From Meridianimarinicoccus aquatilis (GTDB lineage: Bacteria; Pseudomonadota; Alphaproteobacteria; Rhodobacterales; Rhodobacteraceae), in NCBI RefSeq assembly GCF_004358675.1, contig NZ_SMZO01000009.1:1-64000 (forward strand): a DNA stretch of 64,000 bases, read 5' to 3'. Every line of letters starts with the position of its first letter. The stretch's first letter is position 1. The translations under genes were made by a program, and so were the position numbers. The notes beneath the pieces are model-generated. The model made no database searches. It was not told the origin of the DNA and saw nothing but the letters and a program-made list of their open reading frames with translations. Positions 8,175-17,543 of the stretch are shown piece by piece.

Positions 8175-9404
8175 ATGACCCTATCGCGCAGAACATTTAC
8201 CCTCAGTCTCGCCGCGTGCTGGCTGACCGCCTGTGCCGGGGGCGTAACGCGCTCTAGCCCCGCTGTGGCGATGCAACCGGTGGACAACCCTGCCTTTGAT
8301 GCGTGGTTGGCCGGCTTTCGGGGTCGCGCCCGTGCGCAAGGCATATCGGAGGCGACGTTGAACACCGCGCTGCGCAATGCGGGGTACCTTCCCGGTGTGA
8401 TCGAACGCGACCGCAACCAGACCGAATTTACGCGGACACTGGAAGATTATCTTGCCATCGCGGCCTCGGACGAGCGGGTCAGCAATGGCCGTGCTGCGCT
8501 GTCACAGCAATCCTCTGCATTGGCGTCTATCGAAAACCGATACGGCGTCGACCGGGCAGTTGTGACGGCGGTCTGGGGATTGGAAAGCAGCTATGGCACA
8601 CGGCGGGGCGACATCCCGGTTGTGTCTTCGACGGCGACGCTTGCCTTTGATGGACGACGCGGGGCGTTTTTTGAAAAGCAATTGATCGCGGCGCTGAAGA
8701 TCTTGCAGGCAGGGGATACGACGCCGGACCGGATGCTTGGAAGCTGGGCCGGTGCCATGGGCCATACACAGTTTATTCCGACATCTTATCTGGCCTTTGC
8801 AGTGGATCACACCGGCGATGGACGGCGTGATATCTGGGACAATGATCCAAGCGATGCGCTTGCATCGACAGCGGCGTACCTGAAGCGGTCCGGTTGGCAG
8901 TCCGGTCAGCCATGGGGCGTGGAAGTGAGGCTTCCTTCGGGTTTTTCGGGTCCGTTTGGGCGAGGAAGCACACGCAGCCCGGCACAATGGGCCGCAGCGG
9001 GCGTGCGCGATATGGATGGAAAGACAGTGCCAAATTATGGCGCTGCCTCGATCCTGATCCCATCGGGCGCGACGGGCCCGGCCTTCATGGTGTTCCGCAA
9101 CTTCACGGTCATTACCCGATACAACAATTCCGAAAGCTACGTGATCGGGATTGGTCATCTGTCGGACCGGATCAAGGGCGGTCCAGCGATCCGCGGACGG
9201 TTCCCGCCAGATGCGCAAGGATTTTACATCGAAGACCGGCGCGCCCTTCAAAGCGGCCTGACTGCGGCGGGCTTTGATACGGGCGGCACGGATGGCGTGA
9301 TCGGCCCAAACACAAAGGCCGCTATCTCAGGGTATCAGCAGGCGAATGGCCTGCCTGTGACCGGCATTCATACGCGGGATCTGTTGGCCCGCCTTGGCAG
9401 GTAG
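8175..9404 (+). CDS. Lytic murein transglycosylase, MltB-like lipoprotein with peptidoglycan-binding domain
   Basis: 409 residues. The N-terminus has twin arginines (SRRTF) and a lipobox LTAC with Cys20, so the protein is probably a lipoprotein. Residues about 45-330 form the SLT_2/MltB catalytic domain: WGLESSYG carries the catalytic Glu, and GAMGHTQFIPTSY is family-typical. The last 60 residues form a PG_binding_1 domain (GTDGVIGPNTKAAISGYQ). It cleaves murein glycan strands to 1,6-anhydro products in the periplasm. The start has CCGGAGG five bases upstream. It is monocistronic and divergent from the small gene before it. Confidence 0.95.
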   Translation: MTLSRRTFTLSLAACWLTACAGGVTRSSPAVAMQPVDNPAFDAWLAGFRGRARAQGISEATLNTALRNAGYLPGVIERDRNQTEFTRTLEDYLAIAASDERVSNGRAALSQQSSALASIENRYGVDRAVVTAVWGLESSYGTRRGDIPVVSSTATLAFDGRRGAFFEKQLIAALKILQAGDTTPDRMLGSWAGAMGHTQFIPTSYLAFAVDHTGDGRRDIWDNDPSDALASTAAYLKRSGWQSGQPWGVEVRLPSGFSGPFGRGSTRSPAQWAAAGVRDMDGKTVPNYGAASILIPSGATGPAFMVFRNFTVITRYNNSESYVIGIGHLSDRIKGGPAIRGRFPPDAQGFYIEDRRALQSGLTAAGFDTGGTDGVIGPNTKAAISGYQQANGLPVTGIHTRDLLARLGR

Positions 9405-9657
9405 TTTTGGAAAGTCGCATCAGCGTGGCTGTGTTGCGTTGATGCGCAAACCTTTCATTGCTCTGGCAGCTATCCCTGAGTCCGCTCTGTTTCTTTTATA
9501 AGGGCTAGGGCGATCACTGGCACAAATGGATCGAGCTTTGGACAATGCGTGCGTATTGCCTCCACACCCGGTGGTATCGCCGGACTGTGCTTGACGGCGC
9601 AGGTTTTCATCCGCCGTTACCGGCCGAACGATGAGTGTTTGATTGGCCTGTCACCGA

Positions 9658-10866
9658 TCATAAGCCAACAAAAACCTGAATGATGATGGCGTTTGCCAAG
9701 TCCACAAAAAATGCGGAAACCAAGGGTAGAACGATGAAGGCTAGGGGTGCCGGGCCGTAACGTTTCGTAACAGAAGACATGTTGGCGATGGCCGTGGGTG
9801 TGGCACCCAGTGTGAACCCGGCAAAGCCCGCGCTAAGCACGGCGCCCTGATAGCTGCTGCCCACCAATCGGAAAAAGATCAGCAGAATGAAGGCTACTGT
9901 CATCAAGACCTGCAATCCGAGCACAAAAAGGATAGGTCCACCCAGTTCCGCGAGGGTCCAAAGCTGCAAGCTCATCAAAGACATGGCGAGGAAAACAGAC
10001 AGGCAGTAGTCCGAGATAACAGCAAGCGACTTTGTCCGCGCAGGCCACGTGATGCGGGGAAGAAGATAGGGGATCGTGTTGGACATCACGATGCCGACCA
10101 AAAGGCAGGGAACAAAGAGCGGCAACTGCACCCCGGCCTCTAAGATGGCAAGATGCACTATATAGCCAATCAGGATGGCCATGTGGACCGCGAGCATGCC
10201 GCGCATCAGGCTGACATGGTTGATCAGATCATTGGGGTTGTCCCGGTCTTCGAATTCCAGCCCGACAATAGGGCCCTCTTGCTGATCGCTTTGCAGATTG
10301 TTTTTGTCGATCAGATGCTTTGCAATTGGCCCGCCCAACAGTGCCGCGAGGATCAAGCCGAGCGTCGCCGCCGCGACCCCCATTTCTGGCGCGGCCCCAA
10401 AGCCGGTTTGCTCTGCAATTTGCGGCCCCCAGGCAATCGCTGTGCCATGCCCGCCAATCAAGGATGCGGAGCCGACCAGAACAGACGTCGCAGCGGGCAG
10501 GCCGAAAACCGTCACTCCGATCAATCCGACCACATTCTGCAAAACCATGAACGCCAAAGTGAGCGCGAGCAGTAGCAAAAGAAGCTTGCCACCCCGGAAC
10601 AGATCAGAAATTTGAGCATTCAGCCCGATGGTCGAAAAGAAGGCCACCAACAGGTAATCCCGAACCGCAAGATCAAACGCGATCTGTTGGCCGATCAAAG
10701 CGAAATAGGCCCATGTAACAAGGGCAACGGCCAGCCCGCCCGAAACGGGTTCAGGTATGTTGTAGTCCCCAAGAACAGCAACTCTGCGCGTCAAAAATGC
10801 ACCCAGAAAATACACAATGAAGCCAAGTGTCACCGAGACGAATGCTGGGATGATAATCTCGGGCAT
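9658..10866 (-). CDS. gltS: Sodium/glutamate symporter GltS
   Basis: 402 residues, matching the usual GltS length. The start is the ATG at 10866, with GGGAGCTGAAA directly before it; the open frame continues upstream without a good site. The protein is hydrophobic throughout. It shows the GltS pattern NIPEPVSGGL near residue 45 and GGHGTAIAWGP near residue 145, with the repeated half later (GATPTAIANM). It imports glutamate with sodium at the inner membrane. No operon partner is visible; the gene is convergent with the transglycosylase across a 250-base gap in which I recognise nothing. Confidence 0.93.
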   Translation of the reverse strand: MPEIIIPAFVSVTLGFIVYFLGAFLTRRVAVLGDYNIPEPVSGGLAVALVTWAYFALIGQQIAFDLAVRDYLLVAFFSTIGLNAQISDLFRGGKLLLLLLALTLAFMVLQNVVGLIGVTVFGLPAATSVLVGSASLIGGHGTAIAWGPQIAEQTGFGAAPEMGVAAATLGLILAALLGGPIAKHLIDKNNLQSDQQEGPIVGLEFEDRDNPNDLINHVSLMRGMLAVHMAILIGYIVHLAILEAGVQLPLFVPCLLVGIVMSNTIPYLLPRITWPARTKSLAVISDYCLSVFLAMSLMSLQLWTLAELGGPILFVLGLQVLMTVAFILLIFFRLVGSSYQGAVLSAGFAGFTLGATPTAIANMSSVTKRYGPAPLAFIVLPLVSAFFVDLANAIIIQVFVGL

Positions 10867-11407
10867 TTTCAGCTCCCTTTTGTCGCTTGGTGCGGATCGG
10901 ACCCGTTTCGTTGTATGCGAAATGGCCATCGTTGATCGCTCAGAGTATTTCAATCCCCTTAAGCATATTCTTCGCAGCCGTCACGCTTTGCACCCCGCCC
11001 TCAGCTAGCACGTCGCAATAGCGATTTGCGGGTCCACCTGCTCTGCGTTTGCAGGAGGTCCGCAAAGTACCCGACGATGTGGAAGGGGTTAAATTTTCGG
11101 CCGGTCAGCAGCCAGCCTTATCAACGGCAGCGGCCTCATTTCAGGCGGCGCCCTTCAATGTTGGATTTGATCACCTTCTGTCATGTCCGGCACACGCAGG
11201 TGCGGTTCTTGCCTATGACAGGGGTGAATTTCGGGACTGAATTCTCAGCGTTGGCGCTGCCATCACCCTGCCCAGCGGGAAACTCCGGGGTGATCGAGGT
11301 TTCGCTTCCCGATATTGATCCAAATGACCACGGCGAGGAAAAGCTAGCGGGTTGGCTTTTCAAACGCCGCACAAAGAACCAGCCGAAAGCTGGCAAACGG
11401 CTGACAG
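10867..11407. other. 541-base gap with no recognisable gene
   Basis: This stretch holds the gltS upstream region and about 400 bases beyond it. Open frames up to 149 codons exist on the plus strand and 71 on the minus strand, but they lack ribosome sites and family motifs and their composition is unlike the neighbours. It borders a region containing decayed genes, so eroded coding sequence is possible. Confidence 0.5.
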
Positions 11408-11809
11408 TCAGTCTTTCTTTTCAGGGAATTCAATGGGCCCGCCTTGGTTTGCCCAAGTTGAAAAGCCTTCCTTAAGGTGGGCCGCCTCAAACCCCATGTC
11501 TTGCAGGGTCGCTGTGGTTATGGCCGAGCGCCAGCCAGAAGCACAATGGAGGACATATGTCTTACCTTCCTGGCCGAACACGTCTTTGTAATAGGGGCTA
11601 TCGGGATCGACCCAGAATTCAATCATTCCACGCGGTGCATGAAAGCTGCCTGGAATGTAACCGCTGCGCTGACGCTCGCGGATGTCACGAATATCAACCA
11701 CCACAACATCTGGGTCGTTCAGCATTGCAATCAGATCAGTTGTTTCGATTTCGGTGATCTTTTCGCGCGCATTCTGTACCATCTGGGCAGATGAGAGTTT
11801 CAGTGACAT
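11408..11809 (-). CDS. Single-domain rhodanese-like sulfurtransferase
   Basis: 133 residues from ATG 11809. The rhodanese fold is visible as VVVDIRDIRERQRSGYIPGSFHAPRG, then the active-site loop beginning at the Cys of HCASGWRSA, then a C-terminal GFSTWANQGGP. The catalytic Cys is present, so it should carry a persulfide and transfer sulfur to an unknown acceptor. There is no signal peptide, so it is cytoplasmic. It is divergent from the FAD oxidase gene, 117 bases apart. Upstream in-frame sequence could add about 37 residues but has no good start. Confidence 0.9.
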   Translation of the reverse strand: MSLKLSSAQMVQNAREKITEIETTDLIAMLNDPDVVVVDIRDIRERQRSGYIPGSFHAPRGMIEFWVDPDSPYYKDVFGQEGKTYVLHCASGWRSAITTATLQDMGFEAAHLKEGFSTWANQGGPIEFPEKKD

Positions 11810-11926
11810 TCCAAGCCTCGTGTCGGTATGTTGAAAAACTTTATCGCATATGGACGCATCGCGTACCATCATGCAACGTCGCGCCAAGGTGCTTCGGCGC
11901 AGGCAAGTCAACGGGATCATGTGATC

Positions 11927-13201
11927 ATGTCGGGACGCAAAGCAATCTCACTTTGGGACGTTTCTGCGCAAGAGCACGACTATTCAGCCCCTATGCCGAA
12001 CGATGTCAAAGTTGACGTCGCAATCGTCGGTGGGGGCTTCACCGGTTTGTCGACTGCATTGCATTGCGCTGAAAAAGGACTGTCAGTGCATGTGCTGGAA
12101 GCAGAGCACATCGGTTTTGGCGGATCAGGACGAAATGTTGGGCTTGTGAATCCAGCGGTTTGGGTGCCGCCAAAGCAGGTGAGCGACATGTTGGGGCCAG
12201 AGTACGGCCCAGCCTTCATCAAGAAATTCGGAAACGGCCCAAACTACGTTTTCTCCTTGATTGAGAAACATCAAATTCAATGCGAGGTAACCAAGACCGG
12301 TACGATCCATGCAGCGCATGCGCCAAAGGGCTTTCGCGATCTGCAAAATCGTCACGCCGAATGGCAACGTCTTGGTGAACCCGTCGATCTGCTGAACCGC
12401 AAAGACATTTCTCGGCTGATCGGTTCTGAACATTTCTACGGCGGTCTGGTTGATCATCGTGCAGGCACGATCAACCCAATGGGCTATTGCCGTGGGTTGG
12501 CGCGCGCGGCGCGCGGGGCGGGCGCAGAGATAAGCACTGGAGTGCGTGCCAAGAAGCTGCGCCGTGATGGCGCTGTTTGGAAAGTGGAAACAAACCAAGG
12601 AACGGTGACGGCCACATCCGTTATCCTTGGCACAAATGCTTATACCGATGACCTTTGGCCGGGCTTGTCGCGCATCTTTACGCCGATCCACTACTTCCAA
12701 ATGGCGACCAAGCCAATGGGTCCAGACGCAGACCATATCCTGCCCGGTAAACAGGGCGTTTGGGACACCGGGCAAATCATGTTCAGCGTCCGGCGTGATG
12801 CCCATGATCGGATGGTCATTGGGTCAATGGGTAAGATCATTGGCAACAAGAATCGCGGTTTGTCATGCCGTTGGGCCCGTAAACAGATCGCAAAGATATT
12901 CCCGACACTCGGCCCAGTCGAATTTGACGAGGCATGGCATGGCAAGATCGCGATGACACCAGATCACTTGCCGCGCATCTATGAGTTGGACACTAATCTG
13001 TATACGCCCATCGGCTATAACGGGCGCGGTATCACCACGGGCACGATTTTTGGCGAGTCTATGGCCGGCCTGCTTACAGGGATGAACTCCAAAGACCTGC
13101 CATTGCCGATAACCGACCTGAAGACGGTCCCATCCGCCCCGTTCGTATCGCGCATCTATCAGTCGGCCTTTACTGCAAATCAGCTTCTCAAGAGCCTTTA
13201 A
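11927..13201 (+). CDS. FAD-dependent amine/amino-acid oxidase (DAO family)
   Basis: 424 residues from ATG 11927. The start is uncertain: the frame is open to 11828 and no strong ribosome site is seen. DVAIVGGGFTGLSTALH near residue 30 is the FAD-binding Rossmann motif. SGRNVGLVNP follows, and a late segment, YNGRGITTGTIFG, binds the flavin in DAO proteins of the PuuB/DadA group. Such enzymes oxidise amines or D-/N-substituted amino acids to imines, releasing peroxide. Immediately downstream are remnants of hyuA and hyuB and an SDR, suggesting a former catabolic operon for a cyclic amide or related nitrogen compound. Confidence 0.88.
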   Translation: MSGRKAISLWDVSAQEHDYSAPMPNDVKVDVAIVGGGFTGLSTALHCAEKGLSVHVLEAEHIGFGGSGRNVGLVNPAVWVPPKQVSDMLGPEYGPAFIKKFGNGPNYVFSLIEKHQIQCEVTKTGTIHAAHAPKGFRDLQNRHAEWQRLGEPVDLLNRKDISRLIGSEHFYGGLVDHRAGTINPMGYCRGLARAARGAGAEISTGVRAKKLRRDGAVWKVETNQGTVTATSVILGTNAYTDDLWPGLSRIFTPIHYFQMATKPMGPDADHILPGKQGVWDTGQIMFSVRRDAHDRMVIGSMGKIIGNKNRGLSCRWARKQIAKIFPTLGPVEFDEAWHGKIAMTPDHLPRIYELDTNLYTPIGYNGRGITTGTIFGESMAGLLTGMNSKDLPLPITDLKTVPSAPFVSRIYQSAFTANQLLKSL

Positions 13202-13205
13202 GCTC

Positions 13206-13391
13206 ATGACGCAATCAATCAGCTGCGTCGGTGCAGATATCGGTGGCACGTTCACCGATGTGGTTCCTGGCCATCCCGATAAATTCTCGACCAGCAAAGC
13301 TGCGGGTGATCATCGAATGAAAACTATTGTGGGTGCGTTTGGTATTACCGATCGGGAAAGTTTGTCCCATTTCGTCACTAAGATCGGCTAA
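13206..13391 (+). pseudogene. Remnant of hydantoinase/oxoprolinase A subunit (HyuA), N-terminus only
   Basis: The frame starts 4 bases after the oxidase stop and encodes GADIGGTFTDVV, the N-terminal ATP-binding signature of HyuA/HyuB-type hydantoinases and 5-oxoprolinases. It diverges after about 35 residues and stops after 61, where a normal HyuA has roughly 680. No downstream frame continues the family. It is a truncated remnant, not a functional gene. Its position right behind the oxidase shows that the pair once formed an operon. Confidence 0.8.
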
Positions 13392-13439
13392 AATTTAACC
13401 AATGCCGCGATTGCTTGCGTACCATATGACAATTTCAAC

Positions 13440-13927
13440 CAAGAGATGCAGGCCGATGTAAGCGAAGGCACGGGTCTGATGAAAGTTCAGTCGGGCGTGT
13501 TGACCATAAGCGTGGAAGCGACCGAACACGTCGCACGAACATCGTTCAGCGCAAGGACTTGCGCGAAGGATAAGGGGGGCAAGGGCCTGTCGTGGCGGTT
13601 TGGGGCAGATTATCGAAATTTAACCTCGAAATGGGTTTCTACTTTGGTGCCATGTTCGACAGAGTAAAAAACCGCATGGGGCTGCGAGAGTGGTAGAGCA
13701 GGCGCAGCGGGCAACGTTGAGTTGTCCGACGGGCCCAAAGTCCGTAGCAAGGGACGCAAGTTATCAAATCTGGTTATGGTTTGTGCCTGAGTTTGCCGAG
13801 AGAGCGGGTACGGCGCTTCAGCGGGCCGCGGCACGCACTTTATCAAGAGAACCTGCGGGCGGGTAAGATCACCCCTGCGCAAGCCAAAGAAGACTATGGA
13901 TTTAAAGGATGGACCGATGGTTGTTAA
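13440..13927 (+). pseudogene. Remnant of hydantoinase/oxoprolinase B subunit (HyuB), multiply frameshifted
   Basis: Fragments of HyuB's C-terminal part appear in order but in different frames. RGGLGQIIEI is at 13591-13620, followed by a stop. EMGFYFGAMFDRVKNR runs from about 13628. GRAGAAGNVELSDGPKV follows from about 13692 in another frame. ALYQENLRAGKITPAQ then AKEDYGF run to a stop at 13925-13927. These match the HyuB order of GGxGQ, MFDR, GG-GA-G, SKG and the closing P-x-x-A-x-x-D-Y-G. At least three frame changes and stops rule out function. The part before 13560 may be HyuB N-terminal, less surely. The end overlaps the SDR start. Confidence 0.78.
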
Positions 13928-14666
13928 ACCTCTCGCACTGATCACGGGCGCGGCCCAAGGCATCGGATATGCTTGCGCAGAAGCTTTGGCCGAAGATGGC
14001 TATGCCGTTATTTTGGCGGACATAAATGAAGACGGCGTCAAGGCGGCAGGGGAAAAATTGGGCGCCACAGCGAGCTATGTGTGCGACATGGGCGATACCG
14101 CACAGATCACTGCGATGTTCGATGCCATTGCCGCCGAGCATGGACCGTTGCACGCTTTGGTCAACAACGCCGGCGTCGCAATGCCGGGTGATTTTCTGAC
14201 TTACGAACTGGAAACGTTCGAACGTGTGATCAACATCAACCTGCGCGGCGTATTCACCGCAACGCAATTGGCCGCGCGGGTTATGGTCGAACATGGCATC
14301 GCGGGCGCAATCGTAAACATGTCGTCGATTAACGCGCAGGTCGCGATACCCGCGATCCCCGCCTATTGTGCGTCAAAGGGCGGCGTTATGCAATTGACCA
14401 AAGTCGCTGCATTGTCGCTGGCCAAAAACAACATCCGTGTCAACGCGGTGGGGCCTGGTTCGATTGATACCGAGATGATGGCAGGTGTGAACGCCAACCC
14501 GGAAGCGTTCAAGATGGCGATGTCACGGACACCCTTGGGGCGCCCCGGCGATGCCCGTGAAATCGGCGACGTCGTTGCCTTCCTGTGTTCGAAAAAGGCG
14601 AGTTACATCACCGGCGAGACGATCTATGTTGATGGCGGTCGCCTTGGCCTGAACTACACCTGTTGA
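13917..14666 (+). CDS. Short-chain dehydrogenase/reductase (SDR)
   Basis: 249 residues of a classical SDR. TGAAQGIG near residue 9 is the nucleotide-binding glycine motif, NNAG follows near residue 88, and the catalytic set is Ser (NMSSIN) with YCASK. The C-terminus ITGETIYVDGG is family-typical. I chose ATG 13917, which has AAAGGA upstream; ATG 13896 is in frame. NAD(P)-dependent oxidation or reduction of a hydroxy/keto substrate is expected. It was probably the last gene of the oxidase-hyuA-hyuB operon and has kept an intact frame while the hyu genes decayed. Confidence 0.9.
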   Translation: MVVKPLALITGAAQGIGYACAEALAEDGYAVILADINEDGVKAAGEKLGATASYVCDMGDTAQITAMFDAIAAEHGPLHALVNNAGVAMPGDFLTYELETFERVININLRGVFTATQLAARVMVEHGIAGAIVNMSSINAQVAIPAIPAYCASKGGVMQLTKVAALSLAKNNIRVNAVGPGSIDTEMMAGVNANPEAFKMAMSRTPLGRPGDAREIGDVVAFLCSKKASYITGETIYVDGGRLGLNYTC

Positions 14667-14940
14667 GAAAATTGGGAAGGGCGCGCTTGGAAGACGCGTA
14701 GGCGATTTGGTAGGTCGCCTCGCCCGGTCCGCTGGCGTGTGCTGGCAGTCTAGACCTACCAAAAAAGCTCACACACGATAGACAACGCATCGGAAAACGA
14801 ACCGAAAAAGCAGGTGATGCTCAGCACCCAACCTGCATGGTGATCCAAAAGCAGCACCCGATGTTCGGTGTCTTTGTACCGGGTTTCCAAAGAACCCCAG
14901 ACAGAGTACGCATCGCAATCCTTGAGGGTTTGGATACGCC

Positions 14941-15486
14941 ATGGCGCAGAATGCCACGATTCATAAAGTAGAACTTTCGATTTCCGACATGGACCGTCAC
15001 TACTATGAGACCCACAAACTGACCGTGGCCAAACATCCGTCCGAAACGGATGAACGGCTTATGGTGAGGATTGTGGCGTTTGCGATGAATGCCCACGAGC
15101 ACTTGGAAATGACCAAGGGTCTGTCCACGGATGATGAGCCCGACATTTGGCAAAAAAGCCTGAGCGGTGAACTTGATGTTTGGGTGGCTCTGGGGCTTCC
15201 GAGCGACAAGGTGATACGGCAGTCTTGCGGTAAAGCTGCCAAGGTTGTTGTCTATCCCTATGGCGGTCGGACTGCCGAAATGTGGTGGGACAAGATCAAG
15301 GGCAGCACCACCCGATTTGACAACCTTCACGTGGTGAATTTTTCCCAGGCTGACACAGGCGCGCTTGCGAAACTGGCAAACCGTTCCATGAAGCTACAGG
15401 TTAACATTCAAGACGGCGACGTGATGGTCAGTGCTGACGATGGCGTCGTCTACATGACCCCCGTGAATTGGAAAGGCGCCGCGTAA
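14941..15486 (+). CDS. yaeQ: YaeQ family protein
   Basis: 181 residues, the usual YaeQ length. It shows the family pattern DMDRHYYETHKLTVAKHPSE near residue 17, TKGLSTDDEPDIWQKSLSG near residue 58 and VVVYPYGG near residue 102. YaeQ has a PD-(D/E)XK nuclease-like fold; its biological role is poorly defined and a link to RfaH-like transcription effects has been proposed for the enterobacterial member. It stands alone here between the SDR and an intergenic region and appears intact. Confidence 0.92.
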   Translation: MAQNATIHKVELSISDMDRHYYETHKLTVAKHPSETDERLMVRIVAFAMNAHEHLEMTKGLSTDDEPDIWQKSLSGELDVWVALGLPSDKVIRQSCGKAAKVVVYPYGGRTAEMWWDKIKGSTTRFDNLHVVNFSQADTGALAKLANRSMKLQVNIQDGDVMVSADDGVVYMTPVNWKGAA

Positions 15487-15792
15487 GTCTTAGCGCGGAG
15501 TGTAAAGTACCTGAACGGCTGGCGGCGTATCTTTCTGACGTTTTTGTGGCTGTTTCGAAGGTGGACAGCCAAATTACATAGGCGTTCTATCGACTCAGCG
15601 CTCGCTTGGTGCGCATCACCCGGAGTTGGGCAGGCCTGCGCACCTTTGCGCCGGACAAAACGCCGGTCGTCGGGGTTGATCCGCAATGCCTTTTTTGCAT
15701 TTTCAATGACATAGCCTATGATCGACAATGCTGATTTCGCGGGGTTGCACGCCGTGTGAGGCGTTGGGCCCACTTGCGCCCCGTGGTGCGGC
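15487..15792. other. 306-base gap, no supported gene
   Basis: The stretch lies between convergent yaeQ and the Lrp gene. A minus-strand open frame covers it (to 15773) and contains ENAKKALRINPDDRRFVRRKG, but it runs into yaeQ antisense and has no ribosome site or recognised family. I do not call it a gene. It may hold eroded coding sequence. Confidence 0.45.
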
Positions 15793-16251
15793 TCAGTCCA
15801 AGACTGGCAATGCGAACCCGACCTTGACCCTGTCCATCACGACATTTGTACGGAAACTGGCCACACCAACGCCTGAAAGGAAATGCTCTCGCACGAAGCT
15901 TTCATAATTGGGCATGTCGGGAACGCTGAGGACAATGATGAAATCCGACTCCCCGGTGACGTAATAACACTGCATGACTTCCGGGGCATCGTGCATCCGG
16001 GCCTTGAAGACATCCACCTCATGCGTGGTTTCGACGGCCATCGTAACGCCCACGATCATCAATAGGTCCCGCCCGACTTTTTCGGGCGACAGAACAGCGA
16101 TTTCTTGCTCTATGACACCTTCTTCGCGAAGTTTGAGCAGCCGCTTTCGGCACGCATCCTGCGAGAGTCCGACGAGTTGAGACAGCTTTTCAGAGGTCAG
16201 ACGTGTATCGTGTTGAATGGCGTTCAGGATCTGCCGATCAAATTTGTCCAT
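15793..16251 (-). CDS. Lrp/AsnC-family transcriptional regulator
   Basis: 152 residues from ATG 16251. The N-terminal HTH is DKFDRQILNAIQHDTRLTSE followed by LVGLSQDACRKRLLKL. The C-terminal ligand-binding (RAM) domain includes VMQCYYVTGESDFIIVLSVP. Such proteins sense amino acids or their metabolites and often control a divergent catabolic operon. Here the divergent unit, 152 bases away, is a PLP lyase, an M24 enzyme and a racemase-fold protein. That makes this the likely local regulator. Confidence 0.93.
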   Translation of the reverse strand: MDKFDRQILNAIQHDTRLTSEKLSQLVGLSQDACRKRLLKLREEGVIEQEIAVLSPEKVGRDLLMIVGVTMAVETTHEVDVFKARMHDAPEVMQCYYVTGESDFIIVLSVPDMPNYESFVREHFLSGVGVASFRTNVVMDRVKVGFALPVLD

Positions 16252-16403
16252 ACGAAACTCCGTCGTTCTGCCTTGATGTGCCGCGGTCAATGGCCCAACC
16301 TGTCGGCGAAGTTTCGGCTTGAAAACCCCGAATCAAACCAAAAGATGCCGCAAACGACCGAAATGGCAAAAGAAGGCCATTCCGGCTGTGGGTTGCACAA
16401 GGA

Positions 16404-17507
16404 TTGAAAAGTCATGGACGTGTCGGCGTGAGACCCTCATTCATTGCAAACCCCTTTCGCGGAACCGGCTTGGAAAGTGCAACGGGGCATGTGCCAGAGA
16501 CCCCGAGTGCGGATCCCAAATCGGTCGAGTTGCTGCTGAAACTTTGCCCGCGTCACAGTGTGACTGCGCTGCGCGATGTGCCGGACCTTGCAAGGGTTCT
16601 TGGCGTGCAATCTGTTCATGTGAAAGACGAGAGCTCGCGCATGGGGCTTGGCAGTTTCAAGGCGCTGGGGGCGGCCTATGTGATTGCGGCGATCGCGTCG
16701 CGTGGTCACCATGGCGGGGGGGCGTTCGACTGGGGCTCGGCATTGGTCGGCAAAACCTTCGTAACGGCCAGCGCGGGCAATCATGGCCTGTCAGTTGCGG
16801 CGGGTGCGCGGGTGTTTGGCGCAAAGGCGGTAATTTACCTGTCACAGCAAGTGCCCGAGGCTTTTGCCGTGCGCTTGCGGGGAATGGGCGCCGACGTCGT
16901 CCGTGCCGGCAAGACCTACGAAGCCAGCATGGACGCCGCCGAGGCCGCCGCCGGAAGCAATGGTTGGGTCTTGCTGTCTGACAGTTCTTGGCCGGGGTAT
17001 CACGAGTTGCCGAAGCTGGTGATGCAAGGCTACCTTCAGATTGCCGTCGAAGTGGTGGCCCAGATGGAAACGCCGCCCACCCATATCTTCGTACAAGCCG
17101 GCGTGGGGGGATTGGCTGCCGCCTTGGCTGTGTATTTTCGCAAAAGCTGGGGAGATGCTCCCAAGTATGTCGTTGTAGAACCGGTTGCAGCGCCTGCGTT
17201 GCTGGGCAGTATTCGGGCCGGGCACAACACCATGTCCGAAGGACCTGTGTCCAACATGGGGCGTTTGGATTGCAAATCAGCATCTGAGATTGCCCTTGCT
17301 GGCTTGGCACGAGATGCGGACAGCTTCGTTTCGGTCACTGATGCCGAAGCCAGCCATGCCGTTGCCCAGATGAAAACTGCGGGATTAGTCACGACACCGT
17401 CTGGTGCGGCGGGGTTGGCCGCTTGCAATGTGCATAGCAAAGCCATCGGGCTTGGGCCTGACTCCCGTGTGCTTTTGTTCATGAGCGAAGGGCTGGAAGA
17501 TGCATAG
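16404..17507 (+). CDS. PLP-dependent beta-family lyase, diaminopropionate ammonia-lyase-like
   Basis: 367 residues if the TTG at 16404 is used; a GTG at 16428 would give 359. VKDESSRMGLGSFKALG contains the PLP-binding lysine in the SFKALG context of diaminopropionate ammonia-lyases. The phosphate-binding loop region is TASAGNHG, as in threonine dehydratases (DAP lyases usually have TDGNHG). WPGYHELPKLVMQGY resembles the DAP-lyase C-terminal region. It probably deaminates a diamino or hydroxy amino acid. It heads a three-gene operon divergent from the Lrp regulator; the same gene types occur in ectoine-degradation clusters (EutB). Confidence 0.85.
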   Translation: MKSHGRVGVRPSFIANPFRGTGLESATGHVPETPSADPKSVELLLKLCPRHSVTALRDVPDLARVLGVQSVHVKDESSRMGLGSFKALGAAYVIAAIASRGHHGGGAFDWGSALVGKTFVTASAGNHGLSVAAGARVFGAKAVIYLSQQVPEAFAVRLRGMGADVVRAGKTYEASMDAAEAAAGSNGWVLLSDSSWPGYHELPKLVMQGYLQIAVEVVAQMETPPTHIFVQAGVGGLAAALAVYFRKSWGDAPKYVVVEPVAAPALLGSIRAGHNTMSEGPVSNMGRLDCKSASEIALAGLARDADSFVSVTDAEASHAVAQMKTAGLVTTPSGAAGLAACNVHSKAIGLGPDSRVLLFMSEGLEDA

Positions 17508-17543
17508 CGTCACATCGCATGCTGTTCGGATCGTGGTACGCGC

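Noticed and set aside
11026-11475. A 149-codon plus-strand frame before the rhodanese
   Set aside because: It overlaps the 3' end of the rhodanese gene, has no ribosome site and no recognised motif; it may be chance or eroded sequence.
11824-11850. TGTTGAAAAA-like word near 11828, compared with the one at 39427
   Set aside because: A shared 10-base word without terminal repeats, target duplication or a transposase frame does not support an insertion sequence at this site.
15450-15773. A 107-codon minus-strand frame after the Lrp gene
   Set aside because: It ends inside yaeQ antisense, lacks a start site and matches no family I know.
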